A stretch of DNA of 64,000 nucleotides, taken from positions 310,001 through 374,000 of the forward strand of contig NZ_AMRX01000003.1 in NCBI RefSeq assembly GCF_000300815.1, given 5' to 3'. The stretch comes from Gayadomonas joobiniege G7 (GTDB lineage: Bacteria > Pseudomonadota > Gammaproteobacteria > Enterobacterales > Alteromonadaceae). This document shows positions 28,255 to 36,897 of this stretch, piece by piece. The notes below the pieces were generated by a model, which saw only the letters and a program-made list of their open reading frames with translations, did no database searches and had not been told where the DNA came from. A program made the position numbers and the translations under genes. Within the stretch, counting starts at the first letter, position 1. The number at the start of each line of letters is the position of its first letter.

Positions 28255-30880
28255 AACTGGTTGGCCTACGTGGTAAAAATGAATATATAAAAAGTGCTGC
28301 TTTAGTCATTTGCTCTACGATGGGTTGCAAGGGTTTAGGTGCATGCAATAAGATATTTTGCACCCCTACCCAACTCGCTTTGCGTACCTGACGAAAGCTA
28401 AATGAGGGTTTATCTTGCTGAAAGTTTTTTTGCCAATCGAGCCAAGCATCTACTCTTGAAAAGGTTGCTAAGATGTATTTCATTTGCTGTTCGGTAGACA
28501 TGGGTTGCAATAACAAACCTAAATGATTACCGCGGGCGGTGATCATTTTGACTGGAAAACCTGTTTCTTGGGTACCATGGGTCAACAATATAGTTGCTGA
28601 GTCTTGCATGTTAATATTGATATATGGCGGCTGGTTCAATCGAATACCCATACCTTTGTCGCTGTAGTCTGTCACCACACAAGGTAGCAGGTGGCCGCTA
28701 TTTAATTTTAAATGTGCAGGAATATTACTTTGCACCCGATGTGACACACGAACTTGTTTTGCCTCTGCAGCGACTGCAATAGCAGCACCTAAAACAATCA
28801 GGTTATAAAAAGTCCATGCCATACTTATCAGCAGGACTGCAACATACTCCGGTGAACCAAATATTAGGCGGATACAGGCATAAATGAAGCCAAATGCATT
28901 AATAAAAAATAATACCAAACAGGGTGCTGATATATTCCAATCGTAAAAGTCTTGCTCGTTCAAGCCACCTTTTTCAGTTACGTTAAATTTACCTTTATTC
29001 GGGTTAATGAGTGCGATGGTCGTGGGTTTTAAAATATACCAGGCCAATACCGACTCATATACCTCACCCCAAAATGAGTACCTATATTTACCTTGGATAC
29101 GTGAGTTAGTAATTTTGATTTGCAGCAGGGTTGGGATCACATACAACATTATCGCCAAAAACTCAGCGTGTATAATAAATGAGTTGAAAAATATTAACGC
29201 AAGCGGGGCTGTTAAAAAGATTAACCTTGGGATACCAGAGAGAAAGTGCATCATGGCATTTAAATAACATGCACGTTGGCGCCAGTTTAGGCCTTGCCCC
29301 AGCAGTGGATTGTCGATGCGAAAAATCTGAGCCATGCCACGTGCCCAACGAATACGCTGGCCAACGTGAGCCGATAAACTATCGGTTGCTAACCCAGCTG
29401 CTTGCGGAATATTAATATAAGCGGTTTTGTAACCGCGTCTTTGCATACGCAATGCGGTGTGAGCGTCTTCAGTGACGGTATCAAATGCAAAACCGCCGAT
29501 GTCTTCTAATGCAGAGCGTTTTAAGACAGCACATGAGCCGCAAAAAAAAGTCGCGTTCCACATATCATTGCCATCTTGGATCAAACCATAAAACAGCATG
29601 TTTTCGTTTGGAATTTTACTGTGATTTTTAAGGTTTTTTTCAAACGGATCGGCTGAAAAAAAGTGATGGGGCGTTTGCACCATGCAGACTTTTTTGTCTT
29701 TTAAAAATTGTCCCATGGTTAATTGCAGAAAAGAGCGGGCAGGGATGTGATCGCAGTCAAAAATAGCAATATAGTCGCCATGAGTATATTTCATCGCGTT
29801 ATTCATATTGCCGGCTTTTGCATGCGTATGTTTATCACGGATAATGTACCCGGCACCGACAGCCTCGGCAAACTCCTTAAAGCTCTCGCGGCAACCATCA
29901 TCTAAAATGTATACATTGATTTTATCCGCTGGCCATTCTAGATTGAGCGCCGCCAATGTGGTAGGTTTCACAACACTCAAGGGTTCATTATAGGTAGGGA
30001 TATACACATCAACGCTTGGCCAGTCGCAAGTATTTTCAGGAAGCGGTTCAGGGCGTCTTTTAAGAGGGTTGATTGATTGAAAGTAGCCAAGAATGAGAAC
30101 CAGCCAAGCATAACTTTCGGCTAATAATAAAGCAGACCCTAATATACTCGCTAACCAATCTTGCCAATAAATGGTCTCGGTAAAGCGCCACCAGATATAC
30201 CGTGATGAACTGATAACCGAGAGGGTGATCATAATGATGGTTGCTAGTTGACCCTGTACTTTGCGCATTGGGTAAGCAACTAATAAAATGACTGCCATAA
30301 AAGCAGCTTGAGCAGGAATGCTAAAGGGGACAGTGACAAATAAAAATAAAGCAGCAATCATTAATAAATAACTAAGCCAGCGTACCCCTTTTAAATTCCA
30401 TAAATTACCAATGCTTGTGCTCGGCGTTATTTGAAAAATGCGATTCCAATTGTTTTTGATTTTATGGTTAAAAGATCGATCCCATAATTTTAAGCTAACC
30501 CAAATAGATCTTAGTTGATGGCGAAGTATAGCTAACAAACTCTGATTTCGTCGAAAACGCCAAACCGCTAAAAATACCGCTTGAATGGTTATACGAACCA
30601 AGTCAAACGCCGATAGGCGGGAAGGTTTTACTTGTGGGAAAAAAGTATAAAAATTTTGTTTGAGTTGACTTTTATTGATTGAATCTAGCTTTAAAAACAG
30701 CGTTATCGGGTAAATGCATAGCGGCCACAAAGTGGCTGCAATACGACTGACCTGATAGTCGTGGAACAGGTGTTGAGCTCGTAATTTTAACAAACGCAGA
30801 TAAACGGGCTGGACAAAAATAGCGAGTACTTTAAGGGGCCATGGCCAGTGAGTCGGTATTTTTAAAAAGACACTTCTCAT
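28241..30880 (-). CDS. bcsA: Cellulose synthase catalytic subunit BcsA
   Basis: Processive inner-membrane GT2 synthase making beta-1,4-glucan from UDP-glucose. The 879-residue chain has flanking membrane helices and the GT2 core: DVYIPTYNEP, DDG in YILDDGCRESF, DCDH in AIFDCDHIPA, TED in FDTVTEDAHTA, and QRIRW (QxxRW). The C-terminal PilZ domain carries both c-di-GMP motifs, RVSHR (RxxxR) and DYSDKG (DxSxxG), so synthesis should be activated by c-di-GMP. The start overlaps bcsQ by 4 nt. Confidence 0.97.
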   Translation of the reverse strand: MRSVFLKIPTHWPWPLKVLAIFVQPVYLRLLKLRAQHLFHDYQVSRIAATLWPLCIYPITLFLKLDSINKSQLKQNFYTFFPQVKPSRLSAFDLVRITIQAVFLAVWRFRRNQSLLAILRHQLRSIWVSLKLWDRSFNHKIKNNWNRIFQITPSTSIGNLWNLKGVRWLSYLLMIAALFLFVTVPFSIPAQAAFMAVILLVAYPMRKVQGQLATIIMITLSVISSSRYIWWRFTETIYWQDWLASILGSALLLAESYAWLVLILGYFQSINPLKRRPEPLPENTCDWPSVDVYIPTYNEPLSVVKPTTLAALNLEWPADKINVYILDDGCRESFKEFAEAVGAGYIIRDKHTHAKAGNMNNAMKYTHGDYIAIFDCDHIPARSFLQLTMGQFLKDKKVCMVQTPHHFFSADPFEKNLKNHSKIPNENMLFYGLIQDGNDMWNATFFCGSCAVLKRSALEDIGGFAFDTVTEDAHTALRMQRRGYKTAYINIPQAAGLATDSLSAHVGQRIRWARGMAQIFRIDNPLLGQGLNWRQRACYLNAMMHFLSGIPRLIFLTAPLALIFFNSFIIHAEFLAIMLYVIPTLLQIKITNSRIQGKYRYSFWGEVYESVLAWYILKPTTIALINPNKGKFNVTEKGGLNEQDFYDWNISAPCLVLFFINAFGFIYACIRLIFGSPEYVAVLLISMAWTFYNLIVLGAAIAVAAEAKQVRVSHRVQSNIPAHLKLNSGHLLPCVVTDYSDKGMGIRLNQPPYININMQDSATILLTHGTQETGFPVKMITARGNHLGLLLQPMSTEQQMKYILATFSRVDAWLDWQKNFQQDKPSFSFRQVRKASWVGVQNILLHAPKPLQPIVEQMTKAALFIYSFLPRRPTSYENT

Positions 30881-31584
30881 TGTTGACTTACCTTACTGGC
30901 CAGCCAGCTAGATAGCTTGGCAAAGTCAGCCCGACAGGTATTCCCTGGGTGTGTTTGCACAGCTTGATTTTGATATCCGGGTGCTTCTTTAATTGCCTCG
31001 TCAAAATGAATAAAAAGTGGACAAAGCTGATTGAGCTCGTTTTGCCATACGCAAAAAATCTCAGCTTCTATTTGAGACTGAGCATTGTACTTGTTCACTA
31101 AAATATAGTGCCCTTGTATCGGTTTGTAATTTTTATAAGCGTATTTTTGATACAAAATACTGTGACAGATGGGATCGCATGTGCTGACTTCTATAATAAA
31201 GTCTTTTCTGCTAGCGAACTCAAATACCGGAAATGTTTTAGGACAATCAAAAATAAACCAAGCGTTTTCTGGTAGCTCAATTTGTTTAAGGTGGGTAAAG
31301 AGGGTATCAGGCGTAATGCCGTTAGCCATCTGGCCATAAGGCAGCAATAGGATGTCTGAATCAGTTCGGTAAAATTGTTTGGCTAAGTCGACAAATGATT
31401 CACACTGAGCCCAGCCTTGCACATTTGGCCAAGGGAGCGCAAAGTGTACACCGAGTTGATTTTGTGGACACAACTCAATTAAAACACTTGTTTCGCCGTT
31501 TAGCCGGATACTGCGCGCTAAATTGGCTGCGACTGAACTAGTGCCAGTACCACCTTTGCTACCAATAACAAAAACATGTGGCAT
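30877..31584 (-). CDS. bcsQ: Cellulose biosynthesis protein BcsQ (ParA/MinD-like)
   Basis: A 235-residue ParA/MinD-family ATPase-like protein that in enterobacteria helps localise and assemble the cellulose machinery. The opening VFVIGSKGGTGTSSVAANLA is a deviant Walker A in which the usual GKT/S lysine is Thr; the same position deviates in Escherichia coli BcsQ as I recall. The signature Lys of SKGG is present. CPQNQLGVHF and WFIFDCPKTF follow the BcsQ pattern. It starts directly after the bcsR-like stop and overlaps bcsA by 4 nt. Confidence 0.9.
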   Translation of the reverse strand: MPHVFVIGSKGGTGTSSVAANLARSIRLNGETSVLIELCPQNQLGVHFALPWPNVQGWAQCESFVDLAKQFYRTDSDILLLPYGQMANGITPDTLFTHLKQIELPENAWFIFDCPKTFPVFEFASRKDFIIEVSTCDPICHSILYQKYAYKNYKPIQGHYILVNKYNAQSQIEAEIFCVWQNELNQLCPLFIHFDEAIKEAPGYQNQAVQTHPGNTCRADFAKLSSWLASKVSQQ

Positions 31585-31785
31585 CTAATCTTTACCTGTT
31601 GGGGCTAATTGATTGGAGGCCAGAGCGCTATTGATTTGTTTGAGCAAGGGGTAGTTTTGTTTTATTTTGGTGACCTTGTCAGCATGGCTTAATTCAATAA
31701 ACACGGCTTGCATTGGATATTCATCGACCAAGTTTTGCCAATCTTGGCTGAATTTATTGGATTTTACGTGCGCATCTGACTGCAT
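31585..31785 (-). CDS. bcsR: BcsR-like small protein
   Basis: A 66-residue protein (start 31785, ATG) at the head of the bcs operon, exactly where bcsR lies in enterobacteria. BcsR works with BcsQ and BcsE in the synthase regulatory complex. The only readable similarity is a short C-terminal pattern KIKQNYPLLKQIN resembling the WPLLAEF end of BcsR; the N-terminal half is not recognised. A GTG start 4 codons earlier is possible. Assignment rests mainly on position. Confidence 0.6.
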   Translation of the reverse strand: MQSDAHVKSNKFSQDWQNLVDEYPMQAVFIELSHADKVTKIKQNYPLLKQINSALASNQLAPTGKD

Positions 31786-31878
31786 AGTGACTCTCACAAC
31801 ATAAAAAGGGTCTTGGTTATTACTTTAACCTGTATATACTGATACTTAAATAGTTTAGTCTACTTGGGTTGTTTATGT

Positions 31879-33519
31879 ATGTGTAGCTTTACAATTGCCG
31901 GCCTACCCGAACAAGAATTGGCCACGTCATCCCAAAATAGTTATTTAATATTGGCAGAAAAACTAGATTTGGTTTTTAAGCTCAGTTATACCTTATTAAA
32001 AAACATTGTCGCTAAAAAGCAAGCGTTATTCTGTGTCTCTGCGGATATTGAAATTTTACGAACCACTTCTTTTGCAAACAATCAGACCTACTTTAAAACA
32101 TTAGAAAGGAATAAAAAGCTACATTTGTTTGGGCCAACAGATTTGTGTGGAGATGTGTTAAAAACTAAACAAATTCGCGCAATTTTAAACGAGCTAAAAA
32201 TTTACAAAAATTTTGCCGGTAGTGTGCTTATATTATCTCTAGATGCTAATCAGCTATATCATTTAAAAGAACAAGAGCTTGTTAACTTAGCTAATTATTT
32301 GAAAAGTCAAGCTGAGCGTTGGCAGTTAACTCTATATGTTAATTTGTATGGGCCTGCGACTCCGAAGTTGTCACCGAGTTTGCATAAGCTTGGAGAATAC
32401 TTTTCGGGGTTCTTGACGGTGCAAGAACAGAGTCAGGTCACTCAGTTATTTATTGACTATTGGATATCAAGTGCAGGCGTTAGTTACCAGAAAAACATTT
32501 TGTTAGACGAGGATTCTGGTCAGTGGCAGGTAAGAGAAATACCCCCAAGTACTGACGTTAGCAAAGAGGAATATAATAGCGCTTATGATGAAAAAGAGGT
32601 TTGGGTTGTTGCTGCCGCAATTAACGCGCTTGCACAAATGCCGGCGGTTTATCGTCAAATAGAATCGAACCAAGCGCTGTTTAAAAAAGCGCAACAATTG
32701 ACCGCGGCTACTGTGGTATTTGTGGTGACGCGACATACAGACTTAGTGTATTTAGCACGCCAATGTTATCGACTGCGAATAGAAAGAGGGGCTTGGTTAA
32801 AAATAGTGGTGCAAAATTTAGATGGTATAGTGCGCCATAGAGATGAGAGTTTATTGTTAAACTCAGGTGTTAACCTTATTTTGTATCAGCTATCCCATCC
32901 CTCTCGGTTTATTTCATCGATTGAGTCTATGCAAGGGTTAAAATTTACCCGTAAAATGCCACCAGACTTTGATTTTTTAGTTAAAAATATCGAAGTTAGC
33001 CGGGCCTATGGCTACCGAACTATGGATGCGTTTTGTAAGCAGGTTATTTCTGTTAGTCAAGCCGCAGACAATTTATCGGTTTCGTCTGTTCTGGTTAGAC
33101 TGACGTTATTGCCAAGTAGTCAACCGATTCATGCGCTGCGCATACTCCAGGTTAAGCGGGAAGGGGATCTTTATACAAACTTTAAAAATGATATTATCCT
33201 GTATTTATCTGCATGTCGTATCAGTGACGTAGATCGAGCGCTAGAACATATGTTTTTTCTTGATGTGGACGAATTTTTTGTCCGTAAGAGTGTGATTTCA
33301 GAGCACTTTTATATTCAACAATTCTGCCGAGCTCAATTGAAAGATCCATTGTTACAGCAGGCACAAGATTATTCTACGCAATTAAACCAACAATTAATTA
33401 TTGACGAGCAGGCTGATTATGAAAATGAAGATGCTAGCCAAGTTGCCGATAAGATCCGAGCGCTAAGAGTTGCCGATGCTGCCTACCCAGTTGAATTACC
33501 AATTAAGAGGGTGTTATGA
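31879..33519 (+). CDS. bcsE: c-di-GMP-binding cellulose regulator BcsE
   Basis: BcsE binds c-di-GMP and is needed for full cellulose output. The protein (about 546 residues from ATG 31879; a TTG at 31864 in frame is an alternative) has an N-terminal degenerate domain and a GIL domain where VVQNLDGIVRHRDESLLL contains an RxxD (RHRD) I-site-like motif, followed by LLNSGVNLILYQLSHPSRF. It is divergent from bcsR and overlaps bcsF by ATGA, the first gene of bcsEFG. Confidence 0.88.
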   Translation: MCSFTIAGLPEQELATSSQNSYLILAEKLDLVFKLSYTLLKNIVAKKQALFCVSADIEILRTTSFANNQTYFKTLERNKKLHLFGPTDLCGDVLKTKQIRAILNELKIYKNFAGSVLILSLDANQLYHLKEQELVNLANYLKSQAERWQLTLYVNLYGPATPKLSPSLHKLGEYFSGFLTVQEQSQVTQLFIDYWISSAGVSYQKNILLDEDSGQWQVREIPPSTDVSKEEYNSAYDEKEVWVVAAAINALAQMPAVYRQIESNQALFKKAQQLTAATVVFVVTRHTDLVYLARQCYRLRIERGAWLKIVVQNLDGIVRHRDESLLLNSGVNLILYQLSHPSRFISSIESMQGLKFTRKMPPDFDFLVKNIEVSRAYGYRTMDAFCKQVISVSQAADNLSVSSVLVRLTLLPSSQPIHALRILQVKREGDLYTNFKNDIILYLSACRISDVDRALEHMFFLDVDEFFVRKSVISEHFYIQQFCRAQLKDPLLQQAQDYSTQLNQQLIIDEQADYENEDASQVADKIRALRVADAAYPVELPIKRVL

Positions 33520-33686
33520 ATTTAACTGAATTAGCTGTTGTTATCGTATTTTCATTTTTAGCCGGTTATCTGTTTTGTTCGTTTGTAAATATATCAATTC
33601 GCCAGCTAAGGCGGTATTTGGTATTACTTACGTTCAGACATAAATATATTAAGCCTTATACAGGGACAGGAAAAAAACGTGATTAA
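33516..33686 (+). CDS. bcsF: Small membrane protein BcsF
   Basis: A 56-codon gene easily missed. The protein has one membrane helix (about residues 5-24, LAVVIVFSFLAGYLFCSFV) and a basic tail in which RYLVLLTFRHKYIKPYTGTG parallels the RYVKP tail of enterobacterial BcsF. BcsF recruits BcsE to the membrane-embedded synthase and links to BcsG. Its ATG overlaps the bcsE stop and its end overlaps the bcsG GTG start by 8 nt, so the three are translationally coupled. Confidence 0.88.
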   Translation: MNLTELAVVIVFSFLAGYLFCSFVNISIRQLRRYLVLLTFRHKYIKPYTGTGKKRD

Positions 33687-35289
33687 AGCGAACGCGCAAA
33701 AGACATTTTATTTGCAGGGACTTGGGCTCTGGAATTTATATTTTTTTGTTAAATTTTACCTTCACCTTGAGCAAAGTATTCAGTTAGATATCACCGCGAA
33801 CTTGGCGCTTGCTTGTTTTTTATCGGTTAATACACGAATCATCTGGCTGCAAAAGTGCAAACAGTGTTTTGCTGTCGTTTTTGCATTGTCTTTATTATAT
33901 AGCGAATCTTGGTTGCCTCCATTATCGCAAATCAGCGACAATATTAAATTGCTGAGCAATTTTAGTTGGTCTTATTTTGTTGAATTGGGCGGCAGGTTTA
34001 TTAGCTTAGAACTTATTTATGCCGCTATAATAGGTTTTGTTGGCTATCATTATTTATCGCGTTGGTTAAGGTTAACCAGTTTTAGTTTTGCTGGGTTATT
34101 GTGGTTAGAAGCCCAAGCTTTGATGCCAGCATCCATGCAACAGCCAGACCTGTTTGTTGAGCAAAAAACGCAGCCACAAAAAAAGAGAATGACCACTGAG
34201 CAAGACCTTAATGAAGAGGCCTCCTCACCTGAACAGCAGTTACTGCAGTTTTATCAGCATCAGCAAAATTATCCCGCTCAGGTACCCCAAAATAACGTCA
34301 ATTTTGATGTATTATTATTGAACATTTGTTCCTTGTCATACGATGACTTAACGGCTGCTGGAATTGAAAGCAGCTCCTTGTTTGATAGTTTTGACATTGT
34401 TTTTAAACAATTTAATACTGCAACTTCATATAGTGGGCCGGCAGCTTTGCGACTGTTGCGTGCTAGCTGCGGTCATGTGCCGCACGCAGATTTATTTGAA
34501 CAGGGGCCCAAAGCCTGTTATTTGTTTGAAAACTTAAAGTCTTTAGGTTTTAAAACCAGTTTAGTGATGAACCACGACGGCCATTTTGATAATTTTTTAG
34601 GTTTGATCCAAAATGAAGGGCACGTTGATGCAGCGCCTCTGCCGCTTGCTGGACGGGAAATAGAACAATATGCATTTGATAATACACCTGTTTACGATGA
34701 CGCCGATATGTTAAAACAGTGGTTAAAACAAGTTAACGCTAGCCCCCAGCCGCAAGCCTTATACTACAACACTGTAAGTTTGCATGATGGTAACCGTTTA
34801 GTGGCCGCTGGAAAACTGGATGCAGTGACCAGTTATGCGCGCCGTAGCAAAAACCTGTTTGCTGATCTTAAGCAGTTTTTAGCCGATCTCGCCGCAAGTG
34901 GTCGCAATGTGATGGTGGTGTTAGTACCTGAGCATGGTGCCGCATTAAAAGGCGATAAAATGCAGTTCTCTGGCTTGCGGGATATTCCCAGTCCTTCGAT
35001 TGTAAATGTTCCTGCGGCAGTGAAATTTATCGGCCCGAGCGCAGGTTACCAAAATCAGGCACAGGTGGTTGTGGCTGAGTTAGCCAGTCACTATACGTTA
35101 GGTACGCTGATAAAACGAGCAATTGATTTTGATGTATTTGCTAACCCATTGAACTTAAACGAGTTAGTTGCCGACTTACCCGATAACCGACTTGTTGCCG
35201 AAAACAAGGGCGCTGTATTGCTTGATTACAAAGGTAAACCCTATATAAAGCTGGCAGGAGATGATTGGCTGGTTTACCCAGGGTATTAA
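33679..35289 (+). CDS. bcsG: Cellulose phosphoethanolamine transferase BcsG
   Basis: Inner-membrane enzyme that adds phosphoethanolamine to nascent cellulose in the periplasm. The 536-residue protein starts at GTG 33679, has four or five N-terminal membrane helices (about residues 15-150), a linker, and an alkaline-phosphatase-fold domain. The nucleophile is S252 in NTATSYSGPAALRLLRASCG, the zinc ligand Cys is C217 in LLNICSLSYDD, and VPEHGA matches the Glu-His metal site. All residues known to be essential in Escherichia coli BcsG appear present, predicting a modified cellulose. Confidence 0.95.
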   Translation: MIKANAQKTFYLQGLGLWNLYFFVKFYLHLEQSIQLDITANLALACFLSVNTRIIWLQKCKQCFAVVFALSLLYSESWLPPLSQISDNIKLLSNFSWSYFVELGGRFISLELIYAAIIGFVGYHYLSRWLRLTSFSFAGLLWLEAQALMPASMQQPDLFVEQKTQPQKKRMTTEQDLNEEASSPEQQLLQFYQHQQNYPAQVPQNNVNFDVLLLNICSLSYDDLTAAGIESSSLFDSFDIVFKQFNTATSYSGPAALRLLRASCGHVPHADLFEQGPKACYLFENLKSLGFKTSLVMNHDGHFDNFLGLIQNEGHVDAAPLPLAGREIEQYAFDNTPVYDDADMLKQWLKQVNASPQPQALYYNTVSLHDGNRLVAAGKLDAVTSYARRSKNLFADLKQFLADLAASGRNVMVVLVPEHGAALKGDKMQFSGLRDIPSPSIVNVPAAVKFIGPSAGYQNQAQVVVAELASHYTLGTLIKRAIDFDVFANPLNLNELVADLPDNRLVAENKGAVLLDYKGKPYIKLAGDDWLVYPGY

Positions 35290-35300
35290 AACAAAGATAA

Positions 35301-35323
35301 GCCGGGTTTTGATCCCGGCATTT
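35301..35323. terminator. Hairpin between convergent bcsG and msrB
   Basis: GCCGGG (35301-35306) pairs with CCCGGC (35314-35319) around a 7-nt loop, followed by ATTT. It is GC-rich and well placed, though the T-tract is short. It could stop transcription from both sides. Confidence 0.6.
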
Positions 35324-35329
35324 AAAAAG

Positions 35330-35776
35330 TTATTCGGCGACTTTTTTCAGTGCTAATGCATTCATGCAATATCTTAACCCAGTCGGTTCAGGACCGTCTG
35401 GGAACACATGCCCAAGATGGGCGTCGCAAGTGCTGCAGGTTGTTTCTATACGTTGCATCCCATGTGAAAGATCTTGGTGGTACGCAATAACGTTTTTACT
35501 AACGGGTTCATTAAAAGAAGGCCAGCCAGTACCTGAATCAAATTTGTTTTGGGCATCAAAAAGTAAAGTGTCGCAGCACACACATTGATATTTACCAGGT
35601 TCAAAAAGGTTACACATTTGGGAGCTAAATGCGCGCTCAGTGCCTTTTTCACGGGTCACATGAAATACATCTTCATCCAATAACTCACGCCACTGCTCAG
35701 GTGTTTTTTCGACCCTACGATCGGCCGGTAAATTGCCGTTTTTAGCTAGTTCAATAACGTCTTGCCAGTTAATCAT
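35330..35776 (-). CDS. msrB: Peptide-methionine (R)-S-oxide reductase MsrB
   Basis: Repairs methionine-R-sulfoxide in proteins. The 148-residue chain has two zinc-binding CxxC pairs (CVCC, CSTC), the substrate-binding FDSGTGWPSF, HLGHVFPDGP, and the catalytic Cys in RYCMNALAL (Cys, not selenocysteine). Length fits a stand-alone MsrB. Single gene, convergent with bcsG. Confidence 0.96.
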   Translation of the reverse strand: MINWQDVIELAKNGNLPADRRVEKTPEQWRELLDEDVFHVTREKGTERAFSSQMCNLFEPGKYQCVCCDTLLFDAQNKFDSGTGWPSFNEPVSKNVIAYHQDLSHGMQRIETTCSTCDAHLGHVFPDGPEPTGLRYCMNALALKKVAE

Positions 35777-35857
35777 GGTGTCTCCTTGTTAAGTGAGGCT
35801 GCTTAACGCCTTGCAGCCGTGAGTAAGTATAGACAGAGCTAACGAATAAAAAATTTC

Positions 35858-36307
35858 CTAGTTAACTATTTTTAACGACCCTTGCATCATCGCATAGTGA
35901 CCTGGGAATGAGCAGAAAAACTGATAGTCTTCAGTTTTATTTAATTCTGCTACAGAAATTTGAGTACTTGTGGTTTCACCACCTCCTATAATTTTAGTGG
36001 CTGCAATCACTCTTTCATCATTATTTTTTAAATAATTATTATCCAACCCTTCAGACCAGCCATCAGAGGCTACTGTTTGCGCTTGTGCTTTAGTTGCTAA
36101 AACCCAGTTGTGACCCATTACGTTGGCGGGTAGAGAACCCGTATGTTTTAGGGTGACAGTAAAAGTATCACACGAAGCAGGCACTTTAATTTCGCTTTTG
36201 TTAAAACTCATAGCGTCGTTACTTTCTATCGTCGTTTGGCACTTCTCATTGGCCAAAGAAGCACTAGAAACAAAGGTTAAAAAAATAGCTGTAAGATATG
36301 CTTTCAT
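35858..36307 (-). CDS. azu: Azurin (blue copper protein)
   Basis: Periplasmic type-1 copper electron carrier. The 149-residue precursor has a signal peptide cleaved near SLA-NEK. Copper ligands are visible: His in VMGHNWVL, then Cys, His and Met in FFCSFPGHYAMMQG. The N-terminal CQTTIESND and a later Cys in PASCDTF match the azurin disulfide. No obvious redox partner is adjacent. Confidence 0.95.
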   Translation of the reverse strand: MKAYLTAIFLTFVSSASLANEKCQTTIESNDAMSFNKSEIKVPASCDTFTVTLKHTGSLPANVMGHNWVLATKAQAQTVASDGWSEGLDNNYLKNNDERVIAATKIIGGGETTSTQISVAELNKTEDYQFFCSFPGHYAMMQGSLKIVN

Positions 36308-36404
36308 GGCTCGACTCCTAAGTAGTATGTAGATGAGTTAAACAATAAACGAGCTGAGTGTGATGAGAGATCAATGTCGCCACTTGATTGTTATCTGGCG
36401 AGTA

Positions 36405-36433
36405 AATAATAATTGAGCCACAGGGTGTGGCTC
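36405..36433 (-). terminator. Intrinsic terminator of the DUF4105-DUF3015 operon
   Basis: On the minus strand GAGCCACA and TGTGGCTC form a perfect 8-bp stem with a 3-nt loop, followed by an AT-rich AATTATTATTTACT tail, 17 nt after the DUF3015 stop. Confidence 0.65.
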
Positions 36434-36449
36434 AGCTAAGCTTATAAAA

Positions 36450-36890
36450 TTATATGCTTGCCATTACAGAGCTATAATAGCTTTGAGCTGTTGGTTGACC
36501 ATTAGCCAATTGATTAGCCATTTTGGTGCGAATTGCGGTAATAACTTGAGGTTGATTTGCTGTGTTGACTTCCAACATTTCTAACATAGCAGTTAGGTGC
36601 TCGCCTTGACCTTGTGACGTCTCTTCTAACACACGGTCGAAGTTATCTTGGATAAACTTAGCTGCAACAACGTTTTTGCCTTCGCAAGTGTCGGCAGAAG
36701 AGATTTTTGAAGAAACGGCTGTGGTCCCCAGGTCCCAAATGATATTTGAAATAGCAGCCGCAGTGCCGTTATCATCAAAAATTATTGCGCCAATACCACA
36801 ATGCTTCCATGGATTAATTTTGTCATCAGCCATTGCATTTGATGAAATGAATGATGCGGCTAATAAAGCACTAATTGTTATTTTTTTCAT
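36450..36890 (-). CDS. DUF3015-family exported protein
   Basis: A 146-residue secreted protein with a clear signal peptide (cleavage near NAMA-DD). The mature start NPWKHCGIGAIIFDDNGTAAAISNI in two readable parts and IIWDLGTTAVSSKIS are characteristic of DUF3015, found in Vibrio, Shewanella and Alteromonas relatives. Two cysteines (CGIG and DTCEGK) may form a disulfide. Function unknown. It lies 7 nt after the DUF4105 gene, a pairing I recognise from related genomes, which suggests a joint envelope role. Confidence 0.85.
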   Translation of the reverse strand: MKKITISALLAASFISSNAMADDKINPWKHCGIGAIIFDDNGTAAAISNIIWDLGTTAVSSKISSADTCEGKNVVAAKFIQDNFDRVLEETSQGQGEHLTAMLEMLEVNTANQPQVITAIRTKMANQLANGQPTAQSYYSSVMASI

Positions 36891-36897
36891 TATTTAT

